A stretch of DNA of 64,000 nucleotides from an uncultured Algimonas sp. (GCA_937923575.1 CALDUL010000037.1:1-64000), one strand, 5' to 3'. Shown: positions 30,734-40,134, counted from the stretch's first letter. Notes: a model not told the origin generated them from the sequence alone. Numbers and translations: made by a program.

Positions 30734-32108
30734 AGACGCGCTCGCCACCGCGCTGACAGCAGCACTGGGCGCACCGATTACCGAGCTCACCCGCCTGACG
30801 GCAGGCGCATCGATGGAAAGCTGGGCCTTCCAGGCCGCAGATCGTCCGCTTATCCTGCGCCGCGCACCGGGGGGTGCGACGGACGCGTCCGGGCTCGGCG
30901 CTATCTCGCTCTCGACCGAAGCCGCCACGATAGACGCGGCACGGTGCGCGGGCGTCTGCGCGCCGGATGTCGTCCATGTCTTCGCGCCCGACGCGCCCAT
31001 TGGCGCGGGCTATGTGATGAACCGTCTGCCCGGCGAAGCGCTACCGCCGCGGCTGTTCCGTGATTCCGGTCTTGCCCCCGTGCTCGATGCACTGCCAGAG
31101 CGGCTCGCGCGCGAGATGGCGGCGATACATGCGGTTCCGACGGACAGCTTGCCGGATCTTCCGCATCTCGGCGCGCGCGCGCTGATCGCGGAATATCGCA
31201 AGCCTTACGCCGCGCTCGGCCAGCGCCGTCCGGTCTATGAGCTGGCCTTTGCCTGGCTGGAGGAGAACTGTCCTGAACGCTACGACCCGCCCGTGCTGGT
31301 CCACGGCGATTTCCGCATGGGCAACCTGCTCATCGACCACACGGGGCTGACCGCCGTGCTCGATTGGGAGCTCTGCCATCTGGGCGATCCGCATCAGGAC
31401 CTCGCCTATATCTGCGCGCCGAGTTGGCGCTTCGGGCGGCGGGAGAAAACCGTCGGCGGGATCGGCGCGTTGGAGCCGTTCCTCGACGCCTACGAAGCGG
31501 CGTCCGGTCACAGCGTCGACCGCGCGCGGTTCGATGTCTGGCGCGTGCTCACCACGCTGTTCTGGGGCAGCGCCTGCATGAGCATGCTCAACGCCTGGCG
31601 CGACGGCCATGAGCGCACCGTGGAGCGCGCCGCCATCGGCCGCCGCATCAGCGAGGTGGAAATCGATCTTCTGCTTCTGCTCGAAGAGTTGGAGGCGGTG
31701 GAGAGCGTGCCGCTACCGAACATCGTCGCGCCCGCTACGCGACCCGACGGCGGGCCGACGAGCCTTGCGGAGATGATCACTGCGCTGTCCGAGTGGAACG
31801 AAGGCGAAGTCACGGCGAACTCGCAAGGCCGCGCGCGATTCCAATCGCGCATTGCCGCCAACCTGCTGGGGCAGCTCGCGCGCGAAGCCTCGATGGGCCG
31901 GGACTTCGCCTTTGCTGCGCGGGACCGATTGAAAGCGTTGCGCATGGGAGAGGGCGCGCTGAACGATGGGCTCGCGGATGGCTCGGTCGATTGGCGCGGT
32001 GGTCCGGTCTGGGATCATCTGCGGCTGAGCACTGTCGAGCGTTTGATGATCGACCAGCCGCGCTATCCGGGCCTCATGGACGCGCAGACCCGCTGGTTCG
32101 CGACATAG
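30723..32108 (+). CDS. Phosphotransferase family protein (second ACAD10-like kinase)
   Basis: RLTAGASMESWAFQAADRPLILRRAPGG...VLVHGDFRMGNLLIDHTGLTAVLDWELCHLGDPHQDLAYICAPSW, with additional C-terminal domain. Confidence 0.88.
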   Translation: MESKDALATALTAALGAPITELTRLTAGASMESWAFQAADRPLILRRAPGGATDASGLGAISLSTEAATIDAARCAGVCAPDVVHVFAPDAPIGAGYVMNRLPGEALPPRLFRDSGLAPVLDALPERLAREMAAIHAVPTDSLPDLPHLGARALIAEYRKPYAALGQRRPVYELAFAWLEENCPERYDPPVLVHGDFRMGNLLIDHTGLTAVLDWELCHLGDPHQDLAYICAPSWRFGRREKTVGGIGALEPFLDAYEAASGHSVDRARFDVWRVLTTLFWGSACMSMLNAWRDGHERTVERAAIGRRISEVEIDLLLLLEELEAVESVPLPNIVAPATRPDGGPTSLAEMITALSEWNEGEVTANSQGRARFQSRIAANLLGQLAREASMGRDFAFAARDRLKALRMGEGALNDGLADGSVDWRGGPVWDHLRLSTVERLMIDQPRYPGLMDAQTRWFAT

Positions 32109-32205
32109 TCCGGGGCAGAATTATCAAGGGGCTGGGACGAATTTCACAAGCATGGCGAGGCGCTCTTTCCTAAACCGCGATCACGGACAAGGAAGGGATC
32201 ATCCC

Positions 32206-32694
32206 ATGAAGACCAAATATATTCTCGGCGCGCTGATCGTCGCCAACGCCTCCCTGCCGAGCGAGGCCTTCGCCAATCGCGGCTACCAGCCCGGCAATTG
32301 CGCGGTCTATGCGGAGATGGCGGCCAAGACGATCAAGGCGGACAGCCGCGTCACGGGCGAGACACAGACCAAATCCGTCAAAGTGCTCACCGTCTATTCC
32401 GACCATCTGAACGGTGTCGTCAAAGCCAAAATGCCCGAGACCTATCAGCAGGCCAAGGGCTTTGGCTGGGACAAAGCCAAGGTCGACCAGATGATGAAAG
32501 ATGGCGAGGCCGCGATCCGTGCCGGCTTTCATTCCGGTACGATGGAGACGGACAAGATCTACACTGACCACCTGTTGGCGATCAACAATTGCGCCAAGGC
32601 CTCCTCAATGGCGGGCGATATCGGGCGCGACGATGCCAATGCGATCGGCGAGGTCATGGGCGACGTCTTCGCACAGATCGCCGGAGGCTCCTAG
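32206..32694 (+). CDS. Putative secreted protein of unknown function
   Basis: MKTKYILGALIVANASLPSEAFANRGYQPGNCAVYAEMAAKTIKADSRVTGETQTKS...; cleavable signal peptide, two Cys in mature region. Confidence 0.6.
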   Translation: MKTKYILGALIVANASLPSEAFANRGYQPGNCAVYAEMAAKTIKADSRVTGETQTKSVKVLTVYSDHLNGVVKAKMPETYQQAKGFGWDKAKVDQMMKDGEAAIRAGFHSGTMETDKIYTDHLLAINNCAKASSMAGDIGRDDANAIGEVMGDVFAQIAGGS

Positions 32695-32791
32695 GATCGG
32701 GACATGGACCGATCACATAACCGCATCATCGCCCTGATGGGCGGTGCGAAGGGCTTGGCGCGGCACGGGGCGACGCGCTAAGCCCCTTGTC

Positions 32792-33460
32792 ATGCAAACA
32801 AACACACTCCCCGAGCTCCTCGACACACGCTTTTCCGCACGGGGGTTCAAACCCGATCCCGTGCCGCAGGAATTGCTCGACCGCATCTTCACCCAGAGCC
32901 TGCGGGCGGCGTCCAATTGCAACACTCAACCGTGGCAGGTTCACGTCGTCTCCGGCGAAATGCGCGACAAAGTCTCCAATGCCATGCTGGCCGAGGTGAT
33001 GAGCGGGAAGGGACCGTCGCCCGAATTCGACTGGAACGTAAAATATGCCGGCGCGCATAAGGACCGGCAGTGGGGCTCGGCCATGGCGCTCTACGGGGCC
33101 ATGGGTATCGCGCGCGAGGACAAGCCCGCGCGCATGCAGGCCATGGGCCGCAACTGGCAGTTCTTCGGCGCGCCGCATGGGGCGTTCTTCACCATGGAAA
33201 AATATCTCGGCATCATGGGCGCGGTCGACATGGGCATCTACGCCCAGACGCTATCGCTGTTACTAGAGGAAAACGGTATCCAGTCCTGCATGCAGGGCGC
33301 GCTGGGGCAGTTTCCAGCACCCGTCAAAAAGCTCCTGAATATCCCGGACGAGCACGGAATCCTGTTCGGTATGAGCTTTGGCTACGCTGACGACCACCCG
33401 TCCAACACCTGCCGCACCGACCGTGTGGCGCTGTCCGAAGGTGTCGTGTTTCATGAATAG
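32792..33460 (+). CDS. Nitroreductase family protein
   Basis: MQTNTLPELLDTRFSARGFKPDPVPQELLDRIFTQSLRAASNCNTQPWQVHVVSGEMRDKV. Confidence 0.92.
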   Translation: MQTNTLPELLDTRFSARGFKPDPVPQELLDRIFTQSLRAASNCNTQPWQVHVVSGEMRDKVSNAMLAEVMSGKGPSPEFDWNVKYAGAHKDRQWGSAMALYGAMGIAREDKPARMQAMGRNWQFFGAPHGAFFTMEKYLGIMGAVDMGIYAQTLSLLLEENGIQSCMQGALGQFPAPVKKLLNIPDEHGILFGMSFGYADDHPSNTCRTDRVALSEGVVFHE

Positions 33461-35150
33461 GGCGCTCGCGCTCGCAGGTGCATTGCTGCTGGCAAGTTGC
33501 GGCGCGTCTGCGCCCACGCTGACCGAGGTGCTCGCCACCCCGCAAGGCCCTGTGCAGGGCATTGTGACGGATGATCCGGACATCGTCTCCTATCAGGGCA
33601 TCCCCTTTGCCGCGCCGCCTGTGGGCGATCTGCGTTGGGCACCGCCCGCGCCTGCGCCGAGGTGGTCCGAGACACGCAACGCGAGCGAATTCGGCTCCCG
33701 CTGCATGCAGCCGCGCGCGAACCCGGACGACGATTTTTTCGACCGACTGATCGACGGCCACGGCCTTTCCGCCGCCAAGACATTCGCCATCAAACGCATC
33801 GCGGGCGCGCTGGGCAGTGACCCGATGAGCGAGGACTGCCTCTATCTGAATGTGCGCGCGCCGAAAGCGGCCAAGGACGCGCCCGTCATGGTCTGGATCC
33901 ACGGCGGCGGGCATCAGTTCGGTGAAGCCAATTTCCCCTATTACCAGGGCAATGGCCTGGCAGAGCGCGGGGTCGTGCTGGTCACGCTAAACTACCGCTT
34001 GGGCGTATTCGGCTATATGGCGCATCCCGCGCTATCAGAGGATGACCCGCGCGGCGTATCCGGCAATTACGGCTCGCTCGATCAGGTCGCCGCATTGGAA
34101 TGGGTGCGCGACAATATCGAGGCTTATGGCGGTGATCCGAATAACGTCACCATATTCGGAGAGAGCGCGGGCGCGTGGTCCGTCACCGAGATGATGAGCA
34201 CGCCGCTGGCGTCCGGTCTGTTCCACCAAGCCATCGCGCAGTCGGGCGCTTCCTCCTATCATATGAGCCAGCTCGACGGTCCCGACATGCCGATCCCGGG
34301 CGGCTGGCCGTCCGGCCATTCCATGGGCCTGCGGGTCGCGGATGCGCTGGGGCTGGATGATCCGACCGCGGCCGAGTTGCGGGCTGTTCCGGCCGAAGAG
34401 ATACGTGAAAAGCTCCCGCCCAAGGCCGAGGAGGCCTTCCACCACATCCGCGACGGTGTGGTGTTTCCGCAAAATGTCGGGCTGGCTTTCGCCACCGGGC
34501 AGATCAATGCCGTGCCGTTGCTGACGGGCTACAATTCAGATGAAGGCACTCTGTTCTTCGACGATGATGGGCAGCCCTCGGTCTGGCTGGAAACGCTGGA
34601 GCCGGGCACGCGCGCGGAGCTCGAGACGAAATTGCGCGCGCCTTTCCCGCAGCACGCGGACGCGCTGCTGGACGTCTATCCCCTGCATGAGGATTTCCGG
34701 ACGCACGGCATTCAGTGGATGGGTGACGAGATCTTCGGGACCAACATTCGCTTTGCCGCGCGCGCCGTGGAAGAGGCCGGACAGCCGAGCTGGACCTATT
34801 TCTTCTCCCGCGTACCGCCGTCGGATACACAGACGCTGGGCGCGTTCCACGCCGCTGAAATCCCCTTCGTGTTCGACACACATGAAGACTTGCTAGGCGT
34901 GTCTGACGAGGATGAGCAGCTGACCGACATCATGATCGGCTATTGGGCGAATTTCGCGAAAGACGGCAATCCCAACGGCGCGGGCCTGCCCGACTGGCCC
35001 GAACATGCGGGCGAAAACTGGATGCATTTCTCCGCCAATAGCGGACGGCCCCTCGCAGAGGTGGAACAAGGCGTTCGGCGCGAGAAGCTGGACCTGCTAT
35101 CCGAGGGCCTGCAGCTCAAGCTCGAACAGCTGGCGGACGCTAAACCCTGA
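33453..35150 (+). CDS. Carboxylesterase/lipase family (type B), putative lipoprotein
   Basis: Lipobox LLLASCG; YQGIPFAAPPVGDLRWAPP...SEDCLYLNVRAPK...PVMVWIHGGGHQFG...DPNNVTIFGESAGAWSV. Confidence 0.93.
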   Translation: MNRALALAGALLLASCGASAPTLTEVLATPQGPVQGIVTDDPDIVSYQGIPFAAPPVGDLRWAPPAPAPRWSETRNASEFGSRCMQPRANPDDDFFDRLIDGHGLSAAKTFAIKRIAGALGSDPMSEDCLYLNVRAPKAAKDAPVMVWIHGGGHQFGEANFPYYQGNGLAERGVVLVTLNYRLGVFGYMAHPALSEDDPRGVSGNYGSLDQVAALEWVRDNIEAYGGDPNNVTIFGESAGAWSVTEMMSTPLASGLFHQAIAQSGASSYHMSQLDGPDMPIPGGWPSGHSMGLRVADALGLDDPTAAELRAVPAEEIREKLPPKAEEAFHHIRDGVVFPQNVGLAFATGQINAVPLLTGYNSDEGTLFFDDDGQPSVWLETLEPGTRAELETKLRAPFPQHADALLDVYPLHEDFRTHGIQWMGDEIFGTNIRFAARAVEEAGQPSWTYFFSRVPPSDTQTLGAFHAAEIPFVFDTHEDLLGVSDEDEQLTDIMIGYWANFAKDGNPNGAGLPDWPEHAGENWMHFSANSGRPLAEVEQGVRREKLDLLSEGLQLKLEQLADAKP

Positions 35151-35154
35151 CAAT

Positions 35155-35193
35155 AAAAAACCGCCGCTCTTTCGGTGGAAAAGAGCGGCGGTT
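35155..35193 (-). terminator. Rho-independent terminator on the minus strand
   Basis: Stem AACCGCCGCTCTT (35159-35171)/AAGAGCGGCGGTT (35181-35193); A6 at 35155-35160 is a U tract on the minus strand, no T tract on the plus side. Confidence 0.88.
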
Positions 35194-35324
35194 CCCACAT
35201 GCGGCGAACCTGCCCACACCGGCAGGGTAGGCTGGTGGACTCCCGGACAGGCTCGCCATTCGGTTCCTAGATCAACGGGGCGCGTGACCAGGGGACCTGA
35301 CTGTGTTCGCAGTTCTGCGAATAT
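35194..35324 (-). ncRNA. Structured RNA candidate or structured 3'UTR between DUF2853 stop and terminator
   Basis: Minus-strand pairing GGCGAGCCTG/CAGGTTCGCC (10 bp with G-U; A-C mismatch on plus strand), TTCGCA-GAAC-TGCGAA hairpin just after the stop codon, CAGG-TCC-CCTG. Confidence 0.4.
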
Positions 35325-35669
35325 CTATGAGTAGATGGACTCCCGGCCGAGATCCTTGGCCAGCATGTAATAGACTACGGCGCGATATTTCGTGCGCACG
35401 CCCTTGGACTTGTAGTGGTCCATGACCTTGGCGATGGCGGCGTCGGCCTTGGCAGCGTCGGTGACACCGAGCTTTTTCATCACGAAGTTCTTGCGTACGG
35501 TTTCCAGTTCCTTTGGGTCAGAACCCGCGACTGTCGAGGCGTCGCGATTGTAGATCGACGGACCGCAGCCAATCGTGACCTTGCGCAGCAGGTCCATATC
35601 CGGGCTTATGCCCAGATCGCCGCGAAGCTGGTCCGCATATTTACCGATGAGTTCGTCTCTCTTTCCCAT
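35325..35669 (-). CDS. DUF2853 family protein
   Basis: 114 aa; MGKRDELIGKYADQLRGDLGISPDMDLLRKVTIGCGPSIYNRDASTVAGSDPKELETVRKNFVMKKLGV. Confidence 0.85.
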   Translation of the reverse strand: MGKRDELIGKYADQLRGDLGISPDMDLLRKVTIGCGPSIYNRDASTVAGSDPKELETVRKNFVMKKLGVTDAAKADAAIAKVMDHYKSKGVRTKYRAVVYYMLAKDLGRESIYS

Positions 35670-35747
35670 GATGTCCTCCCAGGGTTGTCAGGCGCCAACA
35701 ATTGACATGGGTTAATTCGGCAAATGCAGGTGAACGGTTGCTGAACG

Positions 35748-36731
35748 CTATTGCCTGGCGAAGTCCACGATGGACTGGCGCGTCCTGTCCACCACCAGGC
35801 GGGTTACGTCGGGCCGAGAATAATGGCCTGCGGGATCGAAATTCTGCCGCTCCTCGCGGACCTTGGCGGGGTCGAGCTCCACGACCCGCACGCCTGTTTC
35901 CGCTGTCCAGGGCTCCATGAGGAAAGACCCGTCCGGCGCGCAGACGCAGGAGCCGCCATTGGCGGGCATCTCGCCGACGGCCTCGCGCAGATAGTCGGCG
36001 AATGGCATGTCGTCGCGCACATCGCTCCTGCGCATCACACCGCAGACGCTGACGACATAGGACCGGCCTTCCTTGGCCAGCACGGGGGTGAGGTCTTCGG
36101 TGTTGCGGCGATTGCCCGGCCAGCAGGCAATGTGCAGGTCCTCGCCCTGCGCGTAGAGCGCGGCGCGCGACAGCGGCATCCAATTCTCCCAGCAGTTCAG
36201 CCCGCCGACCGTGAACGGCCCGACCCGGTGCGTGACCAGCCCTGCCCCGTCGCCGGGGCTCCAGACGAGCCGTTCCTCGAAGGTGGGCTGCAGCTTGCGG
36301 TGGGCCGACCGGACCTCCCCGCCCGCGTCGATGAAGACATAGGAGCAGTAGAGCGAATGGCCGGAGCGGTCGCGCGGCCGCTCGATGATCCCGACATAGG
36401 CGCTCATTCCGGCAATGCGCAGCGCGTGCCGGATTGGGTCAAGATGGCCATCCTCGATCGTGACGGCCTGATCGGAGTAATGGGCGAAAAGCGCTTTGCC
36501 GCGCGCATCGTCGAACCGGGCACCATGACCGTCGGAGAGCCAGAACGGGTAGGACGGCAGCAGAGCTTCGGGAAAAACGATCATTTGCGCGCCCTCAGAC
36601 GCTGCAATGTCAATGGCATCGACGATCTGCGCCACGCCTGCCGCGCGGTCGATAAAGGCCGGGGCGAGCTGCGCCACGGCGACACGGAAAGGCTCTGACG
36701 GTAAACGGGGCGTCGGATCAATTTGGCTCAT
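35748..36731 (-). CDS. Nitrilase (carbon-nitrogen hydrolase)
   Basis: RVAVAQLAPAFIDRAAGVAQIVDAIDIAASEGAQMIVFPEALLPSYPFW...HRKLQPTFEERLVWSPGDG...VGGLNCWENWMPLSR. Confidence 0.92.
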   Translation of the reverse strand: MSQIDPTPRLPSEPFRVAVAQLAPAFIDRAAGVAQIVDAIDIAASEGAQMIVFPEALLPSYPFWLSDGHGARFDDARGKALFAHYSDQAVTIEDGHLDPIRHALRIAGMSAYVGIIERPRDRSGHSLYCSYVFIDAGGEVRSAHRKLQPTFEERLVWSPGDGAGLVTHRVGPFTVGGLNCWENWMPLSRAALYAQGEDLHIACWPGNRRNTEDLTPVLAKEGRSYVVSVCGVMRRSDVRDDMPFADYLREAVGEMPANGGSCVCAPDGSFLMEPWTAETGVRVVELDPAKVREERQNFDPAGHYSRPDVTRLVVDRTRQSIVDFARQ

Positions 36732-36871
36732 GGCCAAGGGTTTAGGCGCGCTTAACCGCGTTTGACAAAGGAATATAAAGGCCGCTCCCCTAACCCAGCC
36801 CCCTAGATGCCTGCTCGGAAACCGGAAAGCTCCGGAGTCTGAGATGCCGTGTGGAGCATGCAGGTAAATGG

Positions 36872-38413
36872 ATGAGGTGGACCATGCTGTCACGGATAAA
36901 AACCTGCGCGGGCGCGCTGATGAACTCGAGCGCCTTGCGCGCGGCAGACCGGACGTCGAGCCGACGGAACGCCTTTGTTCAGGACGAACGCGGCAACATC
37001 GCGATCATGACCGCCTTCACCCTGACCATGCTACTGATAGGGATCGGCGCGGCCTTCGACTACACCCGCGCGATCCAACGTAACAACGATCTGCAGAACG
37101 TCGTCGACGCCGCCGTGCTGGCGGGGGCGTCGATAAAGGACAAGGACGCCGCCTATATCGAAGAGCAAGTGCGCAAGATCGTGGACGGCTACAACACACA
37201 GGGCTTGGAGCTGAAGGTTGATGTGGATGTCGATGACGACCGCGTTTACCTCAGCGTGCAGAACGCTCCGTCGAGCATTTTCGGTAGCCTGACCAACCGC
37301 CAATCCGTGCCGCTGCTCGTCGAGAGCGCCGCGCCGCGCGCGCAGGATACGCCAGTCCACCTCTCGCTCGTGCTTGACACCACGGGATCGATGCAAGGTG
37401 CGAACCTCGCAGCCATGCAGACGGCTACCACTGACCTGCTTGACGAGATGGAAAAGTTGCCGGCGGGAACGCGGGTTTCGATCGTGCCCTTCGGTAATTA
37501 CGTCAACATCGGGACGACCTCGACGACGCCACGCCCTTGGTTGGACCGCGGCCGAGACGGTGAAATCGACACGATCTGTGCGCCGGAGCAGATCGAAACG
37601 ACGGCTCCGACTTGTACGACAGAGTCGCATACCTACACCCGCTATAGAGATGGGTTGAACATGGGCGTAGTGACCGAAGACAGGACGACATGTTCAGGCG
37701 GCACATATACTGACGGTCCCGAAGTGTGCCAAGACAGAACCTATACCTGGAATGGCTGCATGGGTTCGCGCCTGAATGGCATGGCCGAAGTCTCAGACTT
37801 CCGAGGCCGGCGTTTTCCGGCGGCGTTGGACCGCAACTGCGGCACGGAATTGATGCCTCTGGGCTCGGACTTCGACGCCATGCGCGCCATGGTGTCGGGT
37901 CTGACCACCTCCGGCAGTACCTATCTTCCGTCTGGTCTGTCCTGGGGTTGGCGCACGTTGACACCGCGCATGCCCTACCCGCAATCGGCCAGTATGAGCG
38001 GCGGCGTGTCCGTTCCGATCAATCCCGGCAGTGCGAATGGCGGGAATGGTCCTCAGAACGGCTCTGGCAATGGCCGTCCTCGGCTCAATCGCGCCATGCT
38101 TTTCATGACCGACGGGCTCAACAACAGATCGATTGATGGCACGGATCCGTCTGGCAATGTCACCCTGCATGACGGCAACGACGGCCAGGCGGGACTTGAT
38201 CTGTCAGAAACCATCTGTGAGAATATCAGGGAAGACGGGATTGATCTTTTCGTCGTGGCCTACCGCGTGCCGGGTCAGACGGACACAGTCGAGATGCTGG
38301 AGAATTGCGCCTCGTCGCCGGGTCACTTCTTCACACCCGACAATGCGACCGAGCTGAAGTCCGCTTTCCGAGAGGTGGCCCAGATGCTGGAATCAACCCG
38401 TATTCTTTTCTAG
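36872..38413 (+). CDS. TadG-like pilus-assembly/VWA-domain protein
   Basis: DERGNIAIMTAFTLTMLLIGIGAAFDYTRAIQRNNDLQNVVDAAVLAGASI (TadG-like N-terminal); VWA MIDAS-like LSLVLDTTGSM. Start uncertain. Confidence 0.85.
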   Translation: MRWTMLSRIKTCAGALMNSSALRAADRTSSRRNAFVQDERGNIAIMTAFTLTMLLIGIGAAFDYTRAIQRNNDLQNVVDAAVLAGASIKDKDAAYIEEQVRKIVDGYNTQGLELKVDVDVDDDRVYLSVQNAPSSIFGSLTNRQSVPLLVESAAPRAQDTPVHLSLVLDTTGSMQGANLAAMQTATTDLLDEMEKLPAGTRVSIVPFGNYVNIGTTSTTPRPWLDRGRDGEIDTICAPEQIETTAPTCTTESHTYTRYRDGLNMGVVTEDRTTCSGGTYTDGPEVCQDRTYTWNGCMGSRLNGMAEVSDFRGRRFPAALDRNCGTELMPLGSDFDAMRAMVSGLTTSGSTYLPSGLSWGWRTLTPRMPYPQSASMSGGVSVPINPGSANGGNGPQNGSGNGRPRLNRAMLFMTDGLNNRSIDGTDPSGNVTLHDGNDGQAGLDLSETICENIREDGIDLFVVAYRVPGQTDTVEMLENCASSPGHFFTPDNATELKSAFREVAQMLESTRILF

Positions 38414-38451
38414 CGCTTGCGGCCATGAAGGCCCCGGCGTAGCAGTCGCCC

Positions 38452-39069
38452 ATGGGCTTTTACGCCAGACATGTATTGCCGCGGATGCTGGATGCCGCCT
38501 GCGGCTGCGGCGCGATCGAGCGCCAACGCGCCAAGGTCGTGCCCATGGCGACGGGCGAGGTCGTGGAAATCGGCATCGGCTCCGGGTTGAACCTGCCCTT
38601 TTACGATCCGTCCAATGTCACATCGGTCACCGGTATCGACCCGGATGACGCGATCTGGCTGCGCGCGACGGAGCGCGTGGCGGCCTGCGACTTTCCGGTT
38701 CGCCGCCTCGGACTGTCGGGCGAGCGGATCGAGCTGCCGGATAGCTCGGCCGATACGGTCGTCGTGACCTATGCGCTTTGCACCATCCCCGACCCAGATG
38801 CCGCGCTGCGCGAGGCCGCCCGTCTGCTAAAGCCCGGAGGGCAGATCCTGTTCACCGAGCACGGCCGTGCGCCGGACGCAAAAGTTGCGCGCTGGCAATC
38901 GCGCATCGATCCGCTCTGGTCTCGCATTGCGGGCGGGTGCCATTCGGGTCGCGATATCCCGGCGCTCTTTAGGGACGCGGGCCTCCAGCTGACCGATCTA
39001 CAGCAGGGCTATGTTCCCGGGCCGAAAGTTCTCGCCTATAATTACTGGGGCGCGGCCCGCCCGGCGTAA
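38452..39069 (+). CDS. Class I SAM-dependent methyltransferase
   Basis: GEVVEIGIGSGLNLPFYDPSNVTSVTGIDPDD...DTVVVTYALCTIPDPDAALREAARLLKPGGQILFTEHGRAPD. Confidence 0.9.
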   Translation: MGFYARHVLPRMLDAACGCGAIERQRAKVVPMATGEVVEIGIGSGLNLPFYDPSNVTSVTGIDPDDAIWLRATERVAACDFPVRRLGLSGERIELPDSSADTVVVTYALCTIPDPDAALREAARLLKPGGQILFTEHGRAPDAKVARWQSRIDPLWSRIAGGCHSGRDIPALFRDAGLQLTDLQQGYVPGPKVLAYNYWGAARPA

Positions 39070-39094
39070 GCCAAGATCAGCCAAAGGAGACATC

Positions 39095-39583
39095 ATGCGT
39101 AGAGTGTTCAACGCCGCTTGCGGCCTTATCCTTGCCGCGACCCTGACGGCCTGCGGTGGCCCCAAGGAGGTCGGCCCCGGCGACAGTCTGTTGATCGGAG
39201 AGTGGACGCAGGACAGCCCGATTAGCTCGGCCGGCGGCGCTGTGGAGCTGAGCGACGGGGTCGTCTACTATGCCGAGGACGGCACGTCGCGCATGACCGC
39301 GGTGATGAGCCTCAACGCCCCCGAGCTGCCAGAGTCCGACCGTCGCTACCGCATGCAGGCGGATGTGAACTGGACGCTGGACGAGACCGTGCTGACGCGC
39401 ACGCTGGGCACGATCACGCTCAAGCCTGAGACAGAGACCGAGCAGTCGCGGATCATCGCCCAGCAATATGAGGCGGGGCTGAACCAGAGTCCGCCCGTGC
39501 GCTACATCATCGAGACACTGGACGAGAGCACGCTCGCCCTGCTCGACCCCGATACCGGTTCGACACTGCGCTACACGCGTTAG
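39095..39583 (+). CDS. Putative lipoprotein (paralog A)
   Basis: Lipobox AATLTACGG; GDSLLIGEWTQDSPISSAGGAVELSDGVVYYAEDGTS. Confidence 0.7.
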   Translation: MRRVFNAACGLILAATLTACGGPKEVGPGDSLLIGEWTQDSPISSAGGAVELSDGVVYYAEDGTSRMTAVMSLNAPELPESDRRYRMQADVNWTLDETVLTRTLGTITLKPETETEQSRIIAQQYEAGLNQSPPVRYIIETLDESTLALLDPDTGSTLRYTR

Positions 39584-39663
39584 ATCGGCCTGATTTCGCC
39601 CCTATCGGAGGCGCGTCGGCTGCCGCATAGGCCGGCGTCTGACATCAACGGAAAAAACCTATC

Positions 39664-40134
39664 ATGGTATCTCTAAAATTCTCCGCCGCCCTGCTGCTCG
39701 CGGGGGCGGCCGCTCTCATGGGCTGCAGCGAACCCAAGACCACAGACCAGCTGCTACTCGGCGAATGGGAGATGACATCGGACGTCGTGACCACGACGGG
39801 CGGCGAGACCGTCTCCATGCGCGAAGGCGAGATCGAATATAAGACAGATGGTACGACGGAAGGCGAAATCATCGTCCAGCGCGGCGACATGGCCTTCAAG
39901 ATCGAAAGCACCGGCACCTATATTCTGGACGGAATGACGCTGACCGAAAAGACCACCGATGCGCAGGTGACCGTCATCAGCGGCGGTGCGGCGGCCGAGC
40001 AGCTCCGAGACCTCATCCGACAGGGCGCGATTGCCGCGCCCGCCGCCTCCACGACGATCACCTCTGTGACTCGGGACAAGCTGACCCTGACCGAGCCGAC
40101 AACCAGCACCGTCATGGTGTTCGAGCGCGACTAG
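39664..40134 (+). CDS. Putative lipoprotein (paralog B)
   Basis: Lipobox AAALMGCSE; TDQLLLGEWEMTSDVVTTTGGETVSMREGEIEYKTDGTT; same architecture as the preceding gene. Confidence 0.7.
   Translation: MVSLKFSAALLLAGAAALMGCSEPKTTDQLLLGEWEMTSDVVTTTGGETVSMREGEIEYKTDGTTEGEIIVQRGDMAFKIESTGTYILDGMTLTEKTTDAQVTVISGGAAAEQLRDLIRQGAIAAPAASTTITSVTRDKLTLTEPTTSTVMVFERD

Noticed and set aside
35194-35324. 6S RNA or SRP RNA call for the structured region
   Set aside because: Fragments such as CAGGTCC are suggestive, but the SRP GGAAGGAAGCAGCC-type domain is missing and I could not lay out a convincing 6S fold; left as an unnamed structured RNA.
35641-36183. 180-aa minus-strand ORF overlapping the nitrilase
   Set aside because: Arg/Gly/Ala-rich alternate frame of the nitrilase gene without motifs.
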